DNA of 64,000 nt. It comes from Semisulcospira habei (Eukaryota; Mollusca; Gastropoda; Semisulcospiridae). Positions 16,147 through 31,886 of the stretch are shown here, piece by piece. Position 1 is the stretch's first letter, and each line of letters starts with the position of its first letter. The translations under genes were made by a program, and so were the position numbers. The notes below the pieces were generated by a model. That model had not been told where the DNA came from and made no database searches. It saw nothing but the letters and a program-made list of their open reading frames with translations. The stretch covers positions 165,199,463 through 165,263,462 of the forward strand of contig BTPG01000002.1 of NCBI GenBank assembly GCA_036245525.1, in the 5' to 3' direction.

Positions 16147-16251
16147 CTGATAAGGCGCTAGCGCTTCCAGAGGAACCTTCAAAGGGGTTTGAGGTGGAAG
16201 TGCGGGGATCCTCTGTAGGCCCCGGCTTCTCAGTGGGGTCATCTTGGGCTC
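16147..16251 (-). CDS. msp130: MSP130 exon 11, Ser/Thr/Pro-rich stalk
   Basis: The acceptor ends TTTACCCCAG and the donor is CAG|GTGAGC. The exon is 105 bp, phase 1 to phase 1, and encodes AQDDPTEKPGPTEDPRTSTS then NPFEGSSGSASALS. A mucin-like spacer before a C-terminal anchor is the likely role. Its link to exon 10 rests on phase and composition and is weaker than the links between exons 1 to 10. Confidence 0.6.
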
Positions 16252-16393
16252 CTGGGGTAAAGAACATATCATGCAAATGAGTGAGTGAACCCAGAAACAT
16301 CATACACAATGGACGAGATACTCTGGTAGGATGGGCTGAGCACTGCACACACACACACACACATATATACGCAAGAGAGGGCGCGCGCGCGCG

Positions 16394-16471
<78 letters not shown>

Positions 16472-19400
16472 GTATGTGTCTACTAGAAAATTCCGCCCTG
16501 CGTCTGTATGTGTTAGAAGTCATTTGGCAGTGTTCGGTGCACATGTAAATGTACCATGTAATTGCTTTCAACAGGGCGTTAACCCTTTTAGCGCCATGGG
16601 CGCATTTCCCGAATTTTGGAAGTGTTACTTAACGACTATGTAGGTCTACCACTTGCAGGAGGTGGACTAACCATGATAAGTCAAGGGTAGTGCCAGATTA
16701 GCTTGGTGCCTGAAGGCGCCAATCTAATCTGGCACTACCCTTGAATTATCATGGTCAATCAATCTCCTGCTGTAGGGTGTTGGCGCTGAAAGGGTTAAAG
16801 GTTAATATTCACCAACAAAACTGGTTCTCAATGTTCGTCATGCCTTAACTAATACTTTCCTATCCATCTTCATTTTTACAAGCCACGTGAGTAGACACAC
16901 GTAACGGAGGTGTTCTTACTGCCTTTTTGATCATCGGGCAACTCTCCTGTGTACAAGAGCAGAAACGTGCTTTATTTTACGTTGCAAGTGTACACAATAC
17001 TGACGAGCAAAAGAAATGCGACAATTCTGGAAACACAAAAAATGTCGCATTTCTTTTGCTCGTCAGTGTATCTCGATGAAACGAAAGTTAACGTTAGTTC
17101 CTATCAGCAGCGTTCTCGGAAAACACAGTTATGTGTGACAATTTATAGAGGAGATTTTATGAGCCATTAACCCCTTCGGCGCCAGTGATCACGAGTTTCG
17201 GGTCTGAATCCACTGGGCACTGGCCGACACTGAATCGCGTGCAGAACACACAGAGACTGATTGGGACCAAAACTAGGCATGAAGAACATAGGTCTAACAA
17301 AAGACATAATCCCTCATGAACCCCCGCGACCGCGGGGGTTCATGAGGGTTTATGTCTCTTGCAGATGGGTTAGCGTTCGCCGAGCCCCAGCAGTCAAACG
17401 GTTAACCTTATGTTTTGCTAGGCTGGTAAAAGCATTTACACCATCAGCAACAATAAAGAAATAAAAACAATGAGCCGTACACAACCGCGAGCCGTAGCGG
17501 GAAGCTTTGCAATTAATTTAACCTCTTAATTGCTATTGACGCTACCGCACAGCGAAAAACACAAAGATGTGTAACTACCCGTCTTTCCCGCCGGCGAGCG
17601 ACATCACCATAGCCGTTAATGGGTTACGTTAACTCATTCAGCCCGGCGCACGTATTTTCCAAATGTTGGAGGCGTCATCTAACACCTATGCACCTGTTGC
17701 AGGAGATGGATCGACCATAATAATTCAAGGGCACTGCCAGATTAGCTTGGCGCCGACAGGGCTGAATGGGATGAAATGAAATGAAATGAAACTTTATTTC
17801 TCAACGGATGAAGTAATTAGCACGTGTGCCATTTTTCATACTTGCCGTTGCTACTCTACAAAATTCATTCATTCATTCGGTCATACAAAAACAAACGAAA
17901 AACAGAAAGTACACGCAACGCGCGCACACACATGCACGCTCGCGCGCACACACGGACACGCGCTAATGATAACTTGACCTATATACGAAGAAAATCATTT
18001 GGATCATAGTGAAAATTCACTTCAGACAGCAAAAATTATTTGGATTATAATAGAAACTTGAATTATGTAATTAGGCGATTATTATTAGTATGGACAAACC
18101 ATACGGCAGCATGCACTGATTATACGATAAGCACACTATGTTTGACTCATACGGATACTTGTGGTAGATTATGTATCAGCAGACATAGCACAGCAAGGGC
18201 GGTGGGTGGGTGGGTAGGGAGGGAGGGAAAGGTAGCAAGACTGAAGCCGCTCTTTGCAACCCAGCGAAAGGACTTGGACTGATATAATGGGGACTAGGGT
18301 GCACGACAGCCTTCTTAAAGGGAAACAGGTCCAAAGTTTTCAAACCACGTGCTTGCCCGCTTTTTAGGAACATTACGACACCAGAAACATGCACACAGTC
18401 GGGACATGGCGTGCGCAGATACCGCGACTGTTTGCCACGTATCCGCATGCATCACGACTCGAATGCGTTAACACATTCAAAGCGAAAAATGACGCTCCAG
18501 GATGGGAGATGGAACAAGCATGATAGTTCAAGGGTAGTCAGCCAGACAAGCTTGGCGCCTATAGGCGCCAAGCTTATCTGGCACTACCCTTGAACTGTCA
18601 TGGTTGGTCGATCTCCCAGTACTTGTACACAGTCTTTAAACACAGCTGTACACGTGACACAAGTGCACTTATATTTGATGTGAAGAAGTTGTGACACCGT
18701 CATGAGACGTCAAAATAGTGGCAGTATGTAGTGAAATAAACAAACAAACAAACACACAAATAAATAAATAAATAAATAAACAAATAAATAAATAAATGAA
18801 CTACAGAACGAAGAAAGGAAGGAACGAACGAACAATCAAAGAAACAAACACAAATAAATAAATAAATAAGGAAACTTAATTTGTCATATGTACAAACTGT
18901 AAAATTTACACACAAAAAACATCCAGTAGGGAAGATGTATGACACGATAGGTTTCTGATTTGTGAATTTGGACCATACGAGGGAGAAAACTCAAGGCTGA
19001 TACGCTAAAATCACAGATAATCACACGGCAAACGTGGAACATTTCAAACACATGCAACACATTAAAACAGAAAAAAAAAACGAAAAAAACAACAACAACA
19101 AAAAAAAACCACCAATAAAATAACTATGAAATATATAAATTAGGTTTACTTACCACAGACATGTTATCGAATGATTCACCCATCCCCACCCCACCCCACC
19201 CCCTCCACACAAACACCCCACACCTTCCCACTCCACCTCAACGATCCCTTAGGATCTAATGTGTGCTGGTCTGTGATTTTGGACCTTACGGTCACAGGCC
19301 CGCGTAAGGTCCAAAATCACAAACCAGCAGACACAATATGCGTTGCTGCCCTCTTGACGTTCAATGCATGGCAGTTGGTTAGTTCGGGGTTTAACGTCCA

Positions 19401-21723
19401 CGGCACCGAAGTGATAACGGACGGCCCTAACGGGCGGGTTTATGGGGGACAGAGAAATCTATTTCCTATGGAGTACGACCTGAACACTGATCAATTCAGG
19501 CGCACTGCAATTGTGGCACTTTGATTTACCAGGACCTGTCAACGGACATGCTATGGAACAAGCCCGTCCTTTTTCCCTGGGCTGATTGCATGGCAGTCCA
19601 GCCCCCCCGAATATATATAGTCAGAACAAGTGAACACTGGTTGTCTCGCTCGATTCGATACCGCTGATAAGCGGTGGCGAATCGAGGGAGACAACCGGTG
19701 TGCACACTGTACACAGACACTCCCCCCTGAGCCGTCGTAGTCGAGCAATTTCACGTTACCGGCTTTGAAAGAATGCTCATTGGCAACACCAAGAAAACAA
19801 AATGATTTTGTCTTCGAAATTATTTAGGAGAAAAAAATATACATAAAAAGGCCTCAGATGATTTATGCCAGTTCCACTGGCACATGCACAATGGAGGATG
19901 ACCAAATTTTTACTTCTCGAATTATGCATGACGATGACAAGTTCGACGGCTAACATTCATATTCACCGGCACGAAATGTATCACGGGGGTCAGTTGTAAT
20001 ATCACAAAAACTGAATGTTTATCCGATGATTTCGCCATTATCTGAAACAAGAGACCATAGCAATTATATTTTCACCTAAATAATATTTAAAGTTGCTTTC
20101 TATAAGCAATTTATGTGCGTGCTAAATTTCGATTGTGACACGGGTTCTTCGATGTTTGCCCTGCCAAAACTAAGACTTTCCTAAACATCTTTTCACAGGT
20201 CATGCAAGTAGGCACATGTAACTGAGAGAGGCGTCGTTAATGCCCTGTCGCAGACAGACAGACAGAGGCACAGATTGACCTACAGACAGACAGACAGACG
20301 GACAGACTGAATGACATAAACCGATTCACTGCCAGTGGACGCAGCCGGAATTGTGTTTTGGAAATCATACTCAATTCAACATCAATGACTCTCTAGGAGG
20401 AAGGAACACAGACAGAAAGTGGTGTCAGCAAGAGGCATAGATCCTCATGAGCCCCCGCAACTGCGGGGGCTCATGAGGATCTATACCTCTTGCAGATGGG
20501 AAGAGTTCTATTTTCTCGGCAATAAAGTCAGATAATAAATGATGCAGTCCCACCAAAGGGAGAATAATCGCTCATCGCTTACTGACCTGAAACTTGCACC
20601 CCGAACGTGCTTATCGTTCCCGACACTGTCCCGGCGGTCAGCAAAACTGGGTAGTCGGCCATCACCCTTGGGCCGTAAAACCTACGACAAGGATAATTAG
20701 TTATGTCCAAGGTAAATGAAGCCACCTATAGTGTGTGGCAGTTATGGGGTTAAAACTGTTCGGTCGCTTCACCACCACGTACATGCTTCCGGCCACAAAC
20801 ACTGAAACAGTTAATTAATATTGTCCTTTAACTGCAAGAGGGTAAGGATAATGTCGCATGTGAAATGACGGCAGATTCCGCTGATGCCAACGAACAAAGT
20901 CAACGTTTCAAAAATACCATATAAGTAAATAAATTATGGCCAGCAAGAGACAAAGAACCTCATCAGCCCCGCTCATGAGGTTCTTTGCCTCTTGCAGTGA
21001 GGAGATACTTGTCCATTCGCATATTTTCAACAGTGGAATGTGTATAAGTGTGTGCGGGTGTCAAGTTATGCTAGCTCTTTTAGGCTCTACACATATCTGA
21101 TCTCATTTTGTTGTTTCTTTATGATATGTCATTATTCTATGCAAATTGTCAATGTGGTAAATATCTTCAATCTTGAATCTTAGAGGGTACACGTGGTCTT
21201 GCATAAGGTTAAAGCAATCCAAACATACAGCGAGATAAATTTGTATAACAAACTGACAAAGTGACAATGAAATTGCTATTTACAGAGTCGACTGCAGGTC
21301 CGACCGACTATATGCCTCACACAACTGATGCCTGGGAAGGTGTCAAGCTAGACTGGACCTACCCTGGAACTATCATCTCCAGCACATCTCCCACAGGCTG
21401 CTAGTACACAACCTTACAAGGCGTTTCCCAGTGTTGCCAAAGTCAAAACGAAAGAAACTTAGAAATGTGGTAGGAAAAAAACTTTATTTCAGAAGAGAAG
21501 AAAAGAAGCACAACGTATCGGATCACAGATCCATCATCCTCTGGATGATCCGATACAGTGTTTCTTTCTCCTCTTTGAAATAAGTTTGTGCGTGCGTGCG
21601 TGCGTGCGTGCATGTGTGTGCGCGCCCGCGCGCGCGTGTGTGTGTGTGTGTGTGTGTTTGTGTTTGTGTGTGTGTGTGTGTGTGCGTATGTGTGTGTGTG
21701 TGTGTCTGTGTGTGTGTGTGTGT

Positions 21724-21795
<72 letters not shown>

Positions 21796-24700
21796 AACTA
21801 CACTTCAAAGTTTCGTTTATGGAGTCTGAACGCCTTGCAATGATTTGTTTTGGCTTCTATGCCAAAGTCAGTATTACATATAATTGAGTGTGTTAACTCT
21901 TACGATAAAAATTCTGGATCCACGCAGTAGAGGTCTCTGTCATCATACATCTGTTGCCAAGTCCTGTTGCTGTCACGGGGTACACCAGTTACCATCGTTT
22001 GGAACACTGGTGACATGCCCCCTTCTTTCACGCTGTGGACGAAATCTAGTGTTTTCAGGACTGCTTGTTGGTCTGTGATTTTGGACCAGACGGCCATAGG
22101 CTTCAATTTCCAAAATGACATACCGGCATGAGAGGAGGTTAGTAACTAGATTATAGACCAGAACGCATTATTACCTCTTTGGCTGTCGATAGTGTTTTGT
22201 GTCGAGGTGATTCCTGCAGGAAATGCCTCGACAAATAGCGCTACCGACAGCCACAGGGTTATAATGACGAGAGGCTGGTAACATAAACAGTTTTAACCCG
22301 TTCAGTGCTACTGACGCAGGCTGTGTTTCTGCAATCTTCGTTAATTCAGCACAAAAAAAATAGATGTCCCAAGAACATGGATTCAAAAGGGTCTCAGCAA
22401 GAGGCATAGATCCTCACGATCCATACCTCTTGCAGTTGGGTGGTGTTCAAATTTTCTCGGCACTGAACGGGTTAAAATTTACAAACAGTCGTAAAATCAA
22501 GCCAAAGTAGCATCCTTGATTGAGAAAATTGTAGCCAATCTCGTTCAGCCAGGGCCGCATAGGCGGTCATTAGATGCTGAGTACATTGTTGCCACTGCAC
22601 GGGTCCACAGACATCTATGTCACTTGCAGGTTAGGACTCATAGATTGAACATTACTGTATCATCATAACGATTATCAACACGTCTTGTTGTTCTGTCTTG
22701 TCTTGTCTTGTCTTGTCTTGTCTCAGTCTCATCTCATCTTATCTGACAGCTTCGCAAGTCAACTCGCCACCGCTTTGGATCCACGGAATAGTTGCTCCTT
22801 TCCTGCATCCAAAGTTGTCGTATTGCACTCAAGACTGCGGCCGACAGTATTTCTGTGCTGGTCTGCTTCTAGCCGTAAGGTCCAAAATTGCAGACCAGCA
22901 CACACTTTACTCCTACGAGGTCTTTAACCACCCCGAGAGTTCCCAGCAGCGATCCACACTTGTTACCTGTAGACAAAAATTGTTCCTGGCCGCTCGTTGC
23001 CCACGAAAATCAGCAGACGGCCGCCAATCTCGCCCACGGCTAGTGACTCCGTCTCTGGACCCTGCCGGGCAAACATTTCAAACACTCAAGGCCTGCTACA
23101 GTCTGCGAGTGTTGACCACACAGACTTGGTCTGTGATTTTGGACCTTACGACACTAGGCCGTAAGGTTCAAAGTCGGCGACCAGCTGACCAGTACGTTCG
23201 TCCCGACCAGAAAAAAGGTCTTGGAACCGACGTCTTTTGTCGGGAAACTGAGAAAAGTCTGCCCAAGCACCTGGCATAGCATCTGGCGCGGCGTAGTGAA
23301 CATCAGTTACTGCCTAGTAATCCTTTGGCTGTCGGTTGCGCTTTTTGTCGCGATGATTCCTGCAGGAATCATCGCGGCAAAACGCGCTACCGACCGCTGA
23401 AAGGTTAATCATCGACACTACCATGTTACCTGTATAAAAGTACAAGGCAGCCTCGGCATAATGCAGTATTTCAGCGTCAAAACGTTGAAAGGTTAACTAT
23501 TGTATTGCAAAACATCCTCATTTGAGAAAAGCATGTGTATGAACATGCACAACAACACCTAATTACATTGAAACCGGGGCCGCCGTGAGATTACTATTCG
23601 TAGCCCGCTGGACCTTAACCCTTTGGCTGTCGGTAGCCCTGCTTGTCGCGAGCATTCCTGCAGGATTCATCGCGACATACAGCGCTACCGACAAGCAAAG
23701 GGTTCAACCACAACTGAAACCGAGACTTGTAAAAAGATCTGACACGCAAAAGGTAGTGCATTTTGTTTGTTTGTTTTTTGTTCTTCTTCTGAATTACAGG
23801 ATCAGAGTAATAAAAACATTTGAAGTTAACAAGTTTATTATCTTTCAGCGAATTTACCTTGTTGTCGGACCGTGTATCCAAGCCGTCCAACACCTTGTCA
23901 TTGACATCCAAGTCTGCATTGAAAAGATCTGGCCTCAGCTCTGCAGTCTTCTTCTCAAGTTCACTGCCACTGTCGTACACACGCTGCATGTCGGAGGCGC
24001 GGAACACGGAGAAACTGCGACCGCCGTAAGTGTAGAACTTTTCATACTGGCCCTCAGAGTTCCTGCCGTCCACATTGGAAAAGGTCAGACGTCCTGAAAG
24101 TTGGGATGATTCAGAAACAGAGGTTAACCCATTACACCCTGAGGCTTTATTTTTTGTTAATTTGCTTTTTGTCCTATGAAGGCTACATTACAGATCAGGA
24201 GATAGATCAAACGTTTTAGTTCAAGGGTGGTGTCGGAATAGCTTGGCGCCTCAGGCGCCAAGCTATTCTGGCACCAACCTTGAACTATATTAGTCATATT
24301 TATGTCAAGCGGTGAGTGTATCGGGATGAAAAGGGTTACAGCGGTATGCTCCGTGGCAGGCTTTGACAGTTCAAATTCGCCGATACAACTGGGTTATCGA
24401 TGTCGCCTTGCCTCAACTAAGACTTTTGTACCCTTCTTTTCACAATCCACGTGAGCAGACATACGTAGCAGAGGTTCCCCACTGCCTTCTGAGCGTAACA
24501 GAGGGAACTCTCCTGCGTACAAAGGAAAAGGAGTGCATAAAATGTTTTCATTTTCCTACATTCAGACTTCATAATTTTAAGTTACCTCGTTCTGCCTGGG
24601 TTAGGTCGCTTTAAGACAAATGTCCTTTAATTGACAATTATTTTTTTTTGGAATCTTGAATCTTAACCCCTTTTGCGCATACAGCCAGATGTACTGTCAA

Positions 24701-27700
24701 GAGGACCGACACCTGGACACACAGGAAAGTTAACTAAAGTCGATAGTACCCTTGACAGTGAGGACAATCCAATGACTTATCCCTGAATCAGAATCAGGTC
24801 AAAGGAAGCAGGTAGCGCCTTCTGACAGAGAGGGCAGTCCAATCAGCATGCAGACACAGATTCGCTTAATTGCCAAAGCCACTGTGGTATGCGTCTTTAA
24901 CCCATTCAGCCCTGACGCACTACAGCAGGAGATGGGTCGACCATGATAATTCAAGGGTAGTGCCAGATTAGCTTGGCGCCCGGCGCCAAGCTAATCTGGC
25001 ACTGCCCTTGAATAATCATGGTCGATCCATCTCCTGCAACTGGTGCATAGTCCTTAGATGGCGCCTCCAAAATTTGGGAAATACGTGCGTCGGGCTGAAT
25101 GAGGTAACCCCGTCCCTGCCACTTGACGCATATTTTCTTACTTAACTCATTCTACCCCAACACCGAAATCCTTAAATTTTGCCCCTGTCCTCTGAAGACT
25201 GCATTGCAGTGCAGGACACAGATCGACCATGATAGTTCAAGGGGGATGCCAGAATAGCTTGGCGCCCATGGGCGCCAAGCTATTCTGGCATCACCCTTGA
25301 ACTATCATGGTCGACCCTTATCTTTCTGTGGTGTGTCTGGGGTAGAATGAGTTAAGCCTTTTTTCAGTCAACGACCAAAAGCCACAACCGTCCAAGAAAC
25401 ATGGACATAAACTGCTATCAGCAAGAGGCACAGATCCTCATGAGCCCCCGCAAGTCGCGGGGGCTCATGAGGATCTGTGCCTTTTGCGGTTCATTCTTTT
25501 CCTCGGCAGTCAAGGGGTTGAGACAGTCGAGTGGTTAACCCCATTACTACTTGCAGGTGTAAATGAAGTGTCTTCCTTGCTAGAAAGAAGCGCACATTGT
25601 CATGAGGGCGCCCATGCGGGTTTAACTCCTTGAAGGGGCCCCGCATTGATAGCTTCGAAAGTGTCATATAGCGTTGCCGCCGGCACCTTGAATTAATCTG
25701 ACCCTCATTAATTTACAACGCGAAGAGAAACACGATTTCATTCCGTAACAAAGCCTTTAAAAAAGTACAACACAATTTTTTTTTACCCAGTCTAGTGTCG
25801 TCTTTCAACGCTGCTCTCAAAGTCGCATGAACGCTTGAGGCAATGTCTGCAACTGAAATGTATCAAAATGAACTGCAATGTGTTTAGAATATAAATCTCA
25901 AGCGACAGATAGATTGACCATGATAGTTCAAGGGTGGCGCAAAATTGTCATGGCGTCTCCCATAGTCTTTATAGAGAAGTTAGGAATGCCATAATCAGGT
26001 GTGACTTTTCTAATTGTCCTCTTTGCACTTGTCGTGTCGTGGTGTGGCGTGTCGTGTCGTCCTGACTTGTCTCGTCTTGTCTTATCTGATCTTGTCTTCG
26101 TATGTTATTTTTCACTTTTTCAATGTGACTTTGCCACACACAAAAATAGTTCTTGACAAATCGTTGCGTTTAAGTCATTGTGCCCGAGGTACGAAATACC
26201 CACATTCTGGAGTTATCCTCTGAGGACTACGTTACAATTCAGAAGACAGATCGAACATGATAGTTCAAGAGTAGTGGCAGAATAGTTTGGCGCCTAAAGC
26301 CGCCAAGTTATTCTGCCACCACCAATGAACTATCATGGTCGAGCCATATCTTGCTGTGGTGTGTCGCAGGCAGAATGAGTTAACGTTACAAAAAGTTGAC
26401 AAAAGTCAAAACCACACAAACAATTCAAGCAACACACCAACCAACCGATCAGATTTCAAATAATCAACCCATTCGCTGTCGGGACTCAGCCACCAACAGC
26501 CAAATGCAACAGGTATTGACCCTCATGAGCCCCCGCAACTACGTGGGCTCATGGGATTCTATGCCTCTTGGTGGCTTCATTCATAATTCTAGATCTACGT
26601 TACGAGGGCAAAAAGGATTATGGAGCTTTTTAGTTTGCTCTGGGTTCAGAGATTTTAGTATTACGTCCATTGGCAGTCAAGAGGTAATTTTTCGTTTATT
26701 CTTTATTTTTTACCGTTGATCTGTTTTCCCCGCACCTCTTCTGCAAAGTTGACGGCCGTGTACTCCTGGGCGTCCCCCTCGTTCGCCGTGATGATGTAGT
26801 CCTCGCCTGACCAGCGGACAAAATGGATGGCGTCCGGAATGTACATCCCGTACACGGGCCAGGAGCCAATGTGCACACCTACAAGGAACCATACATATAC
26901 AGCCCTTTTCGCTTATAACAGGGTCGGACATGACACAAGTCTGATATAACAGCACTTGTGTCGTAGAGGTCCCGATAACACCTTTGTCTATACAAATTAC
27001 TTTGTCTGTAAGAAACTTCGGATATATAACAACGAGATTATGTGGGTCCTAGATGGTTTCTTATAACCGAAGTAATTTATTTTGCTGCATTGCATATTGT
27101 TCAGTTTCTCTATGTGTATGCATTTTGCATGTAACTCATTCAACCCGACGGAGGTATCTCCCAAATTTTGGAGGCGTCATCTAATGACTATGCACCAGTT
27201 GCAGGTAATGAATCGACCATGATAATTCAAGGGTAGGGCCAGATTAGCTTGGCGCCGACAGGCGCCAAGCTAATCTGGCACTACCCTTGAATTATCATGG
27301 TCGACCCATCTCCTGCTGTAGTGCGTCAGGGCTGAATGGGTTAAGCTTAGTCCTGCGCCAGCCACTAAGCAAGGTGCTCCGCTATAGTTGAGCACCTTGC
27401 TTAGTGGCTGGCGCAGGACTAAGTTCACTCGTGTAACTGACCCATGGACCTCAATAATACTTCTTTATCAGATCGGCCCGAGCTAGAAATGCTATGGCTA
27501 AAAGTCGATTATAGAGTCAGTTAGAATTGAGGAGAAGGTGCGTCATTTTATATTAATGAACTTCAGTAAGTAAACAACACGTGACCTCCGTCCCTGTCAC
27601 TGGGGTCCAGTTCTCCCCACTGTTTGAAGCCCAGTCCGTGGACAGCGGTGATGTTGTTGTTGACCAGGTCCACTTCCGCTATGGCGTTGTTTTCCTATTA

Positions 27701-30700
27701 GCCAAAAATCACGCATCATTAAATACAGACTTTGTAAATAATCTTGTACAGAGGACCGTAGCTTAGTGGATAAGACTCTGCGCTGGCAGTTGTAAGGGTT
27801 CAAATCTCCTGATGGGCAGGAATGGAATGTGGATTTTTCCTCATTCCCATCGAGCCAAATTTACCCATCGAGCCAAATTTACGTACCGGCATACACGGTT
27901 ATGCCATATCATAAAACATCAAAGTTTTCTTTGTCGCAATGTCTAAAGGGCACATAGGAGACTTCAGCGAAGCTACATTGGTCACTTTGACGAAGCCATT
28001 GAAGTGCCTTCGAACTTCAACAAAACGCTGCTCGTCGAACTGATTTGCTTCGGCCGAAGGACTTCGACGCGTCTGATTGGTCGGCCAAACCGAGGTTATT
28101 CAAACCCAGGGACACTCAAAATGGCTAGTAGGTCGTCTGCTTCGTGTTCAGTGAAATTCCGTCTCAGCTATTGCTGAGGAATTACTGTAGTCACTCTTTT
28201 CTGATTTGTGAGATAGCCATTCATGTAGTGCTGAAGATGGAATACGACTGATGCTCGATACAAATGTAAGACGGTCAGGGCTAAGGGCTATCTACCTTCG
28301 ACCGCAGACGCTGACGGCAGACTCGAAGATCGGCATACAACGTTACACAAAACTAAAGGTAGATTAATAAAAGCTGAGGGTCTCACACAACGACAAAAGT
28401 ATGTGCAGGGGCATAAGTCTATTACTATAATAGTAACAGACTTATGGCAGGGGTTATATGATGCCTATGATACCCACTCCACACCAAAACAACACTAAAA
28501 CTGTGATAGTATAGGCAGCAGCATCGAGACAAAATTCCAGTCAATCCGGCATGCGCGGAAATATGCCGCAATGTGGCGGCCCTCGGTGGACTGCGGGCGA
28601 AGAGAATATTTCGACGTATTAAGAGGAAAATGCTTGGCGACTGATGATGTCCACTTCGCGAAGTAAACTTCGGCGATGTGAACATCGGAACTTTACGGGG
28701 CCTGTGTCGCCTTCGTGGGAACAGCACTCAACCATCAAGTGCGCACGTTCAAAATCCCATCTACACTATTCAAAAAGAGTAGGCCCGTTAGGGCTGGTTG
28801 AATGGAAACAGAAATATATCGCATGCATAAAATACATAAAGTAGCGCTTAGTGGCAGCAGGTTTTCATAGCTCCAGCTTCCAACAGTGGGGCGCCTTGAG
28901 CATCTTGAAATAGATGGATGCGTGCGCCTCGGAGAGGCCTTATAATCCTACAATGAAACCTGTGTAAGGCGACCATCTAAGGGACTATCAAAAAGCGGTC
29001 GCCTTAGACAGGTGCTCGATTGACACTTGTCGTCAGTAACAGAAAGAAGACCATGAGACAACAAAATGGTGGTCTGTTTAGACATGCCAGGCGGTCGCTT
29101 TGACAGGTTTGACTATAGTTAACTTGTCTATAAAGTGGTCTCAGCAAGAGGCATAGATCCTCATGAGCCCCCGCAGTCGCGGGGGCTCATGAGGATCTAT
29201 GTCTCTTTCAGTTGGATTATATTCACCATTAGTGAATTTGTTAACCTAGCCTAGTGTCAACATTCTGGCCTTGAGGGAAGTGAAAACAAAAGAACAATGA
29301 CAAGGCGGTGAACAGGATGTGCATGTGTTCTAGTTACCATTCATTTTAGGAAATCCCGCATCAATACCAGCGAGTGTGTCGTAAAACTATATGACACTTT
29401 CGCAGCTATTGGCCTTAAATGAGTTATGTTCGGCATCCTGTCTCGAAAGACAATGGAGTATGCGCTTGCTGGGTCAGTCACTGGAGTGACCTCTCCAGTG
29501 CGCAAGCCTGGGCGAAGTGTATGGAGATCCTGGGATGAACAGTCGTCAAGATCCCCCTCTCGGCCTCACTGATGTATCCACTAAGGAATGCAAAGCAGTA
29601 CGTTTGGCACCAGTTCGGCTGCAGGAGCTGCCAGAACAGTGCGTGAATACAGGCAGCTGTCTGCCTTCGGGGCTCCACTCCTGATTTGAAGGGTTTACTC
29701 CCCCACATTTGGCCGTTGGATCCAACCTGATCTCCTCCGTCCTCTAGCCGTTGGCTGTCAGAAACAGCTCATCCGCCTAGTGGTGCAATGTGAACACCAC
29801 CCCCTCACGTGGTTTAGCCCACCAGCTGAGGTGGTTTGCCAGGGTGTGGCGCTTGGAGCCAGCACGTGAGAGATTAAGGAGATGGATGAGGACCAGTGAT
29901 GCCCGTCCGTCCTATGTAGGACGCAGCTGCCGAACAGCAAAGGTACTACCTCTATCCAGAGCCCCCTACACCCCGAATGAGTTATATAACAGCAACTACT
30001 TAACGCATTTAACCCCAAGGAGAAATTTCCAAATTTCGCAGGTCTCACTAACGACTATGCACCAGTTGTAAAAGATGAATCGATCATGATAACTCAAGGG
30101 TAGTGCCAGATTCTGGCACTAACCTTGAATTATCATGGTCGATCCATCTTCTGCCGTAGTGCGTCGGGGCTAAACGTGCGAATGACTAATTCCTGCAGTC
30201 GTTTTTAAGTCCCTTCTAGGACGGGGGGGGGGGGGGGGGGGGGGGGGAGGAGGAGGGAAAGGGGGGGGGAAGGGGGAGAGGGGGAGGCGAATTTAATAGC
30301 ATGTCCATGATGTCAAAGGCGGGCAGGCTAAACCTCTAACAATTGAAGTAACAATATAAAAATTACGTCATGTCTAGTTATGCTAACCTCGCTGCTGAAC
30401 GTACATTTGGCGAGAAGCGCCGAATGTGCGTATGTATGTATGTATGTGTGTGCGTATGTATGTAAACAAGAGAATCTCCGATATTTCTGTACACACAAAC
30501 TTGAAACTTGGCGAAAATACTTTCTTAGTGCGTGGCTAAGAGAGCCTCCGAGCATATTGTAATTGAATGTATCATTCAAGACATAAACAACCGTTTATAG
30601 GAAGTCGGTTGACCCAAATTACAGTCTGTATTTTTTGTCATATTTACTTGAACTTTTTGCATATAGCTAGTTTGGAGAAAGACATTGGATTAGCCAGCTT

Positions 30701-30855
30701 TGTATCTTTTCAACTTCTTTAGTAAAAATTAATTATTTTCAGAAAATAATTAAAACAGTAAAAAACCTTCACTTCTAGAGAAAGTCAGACAGTGCCGGTG
30801 ACATAAAAGAAGTAACTCCGTCACCACGCAGACACTGATACTATAAATATGACGT

Positions 30856-30933
<78 letters not shown>

Positions 30934-31823
30934 TATGCGTGCATCTCCAAAGGCATAGATCCTCATGTGCCTGGAGGGCACATGAACATCTATGCATCTT
31001 GATGATGTTTGGAGCGCGCGCATGCACTCACGCACACGCACACGCAACTATACACACATCGACGCGCTTCCAGAAGAGCATGCAGGTGTACTTAGAATAG
31101 CATGTAGCTAGGTAAAGTCAACCTGATTTCACACTAATTTTAGCAAGACTGAAATTGTACCGTGAAAAAAAAAAAAGTTTTGTCACCATTTTCCCCAAGT
31201 CTTGAAGCGAAAGCTAAACTCATAAACTCAATTTCCGGCCTTCCTCACTCTACCACTCTCACTCTCCAGCGCGTCCAGAACAATGCTGCCCGCCTCGTCC
31301 TCAGAAAGAAAAAATCCGACCACATCACTCCCCTGCTCAAGCTCCTTCACTGGCTCCCCATCCCCTAACGCATCCAATACAAGATTCTGTCTCTCTGCTA
31401 CAAATCCCTGAACAACTACGCCCCTACCTATCTCTCCAACTTACTTCACCCCTACACTCCTTCCCGCTCCCTCCGCTCCGCCTCCGACCCTCTCCGCCTC
31501 CTCATCCCCCGCACCAAACTCAGCACTTTCGGCCCCCGTTCCTTCTCCGTCTACGGTCCATCTACCTGGAACACGCTCCCACTCTCTCTCGGTCAGAAAC
31601 ACTCTCTCTCCTCCTTCAGGTCCGTCCTCAAAACTCACCTCTTTCAACAGTTCTAGCACTCTATCACCACACTCCCCACCCCAAGCTGACCGTCGTAATG
31701 TTTTGTTTTGTTTTTTCACTATTTGTGGTACGTGTCACTGTCTAAAGCGTGCGCTTGCGTGTGCGAGATGTGAGTGCGCGCTTAGAGTTATAATTATTAT
31801 AAGATAAGCGCATTATAAATACC

Positions 31824-31886
<63 letters not shown>

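Noticed and set aside
27753..27825. Functional tRNA gene
   Set aside because: Box A and box B are present, but the cloverleaf does not close properly and the sequence runs on into SINE body. It is a tRNA-derived SINE head.
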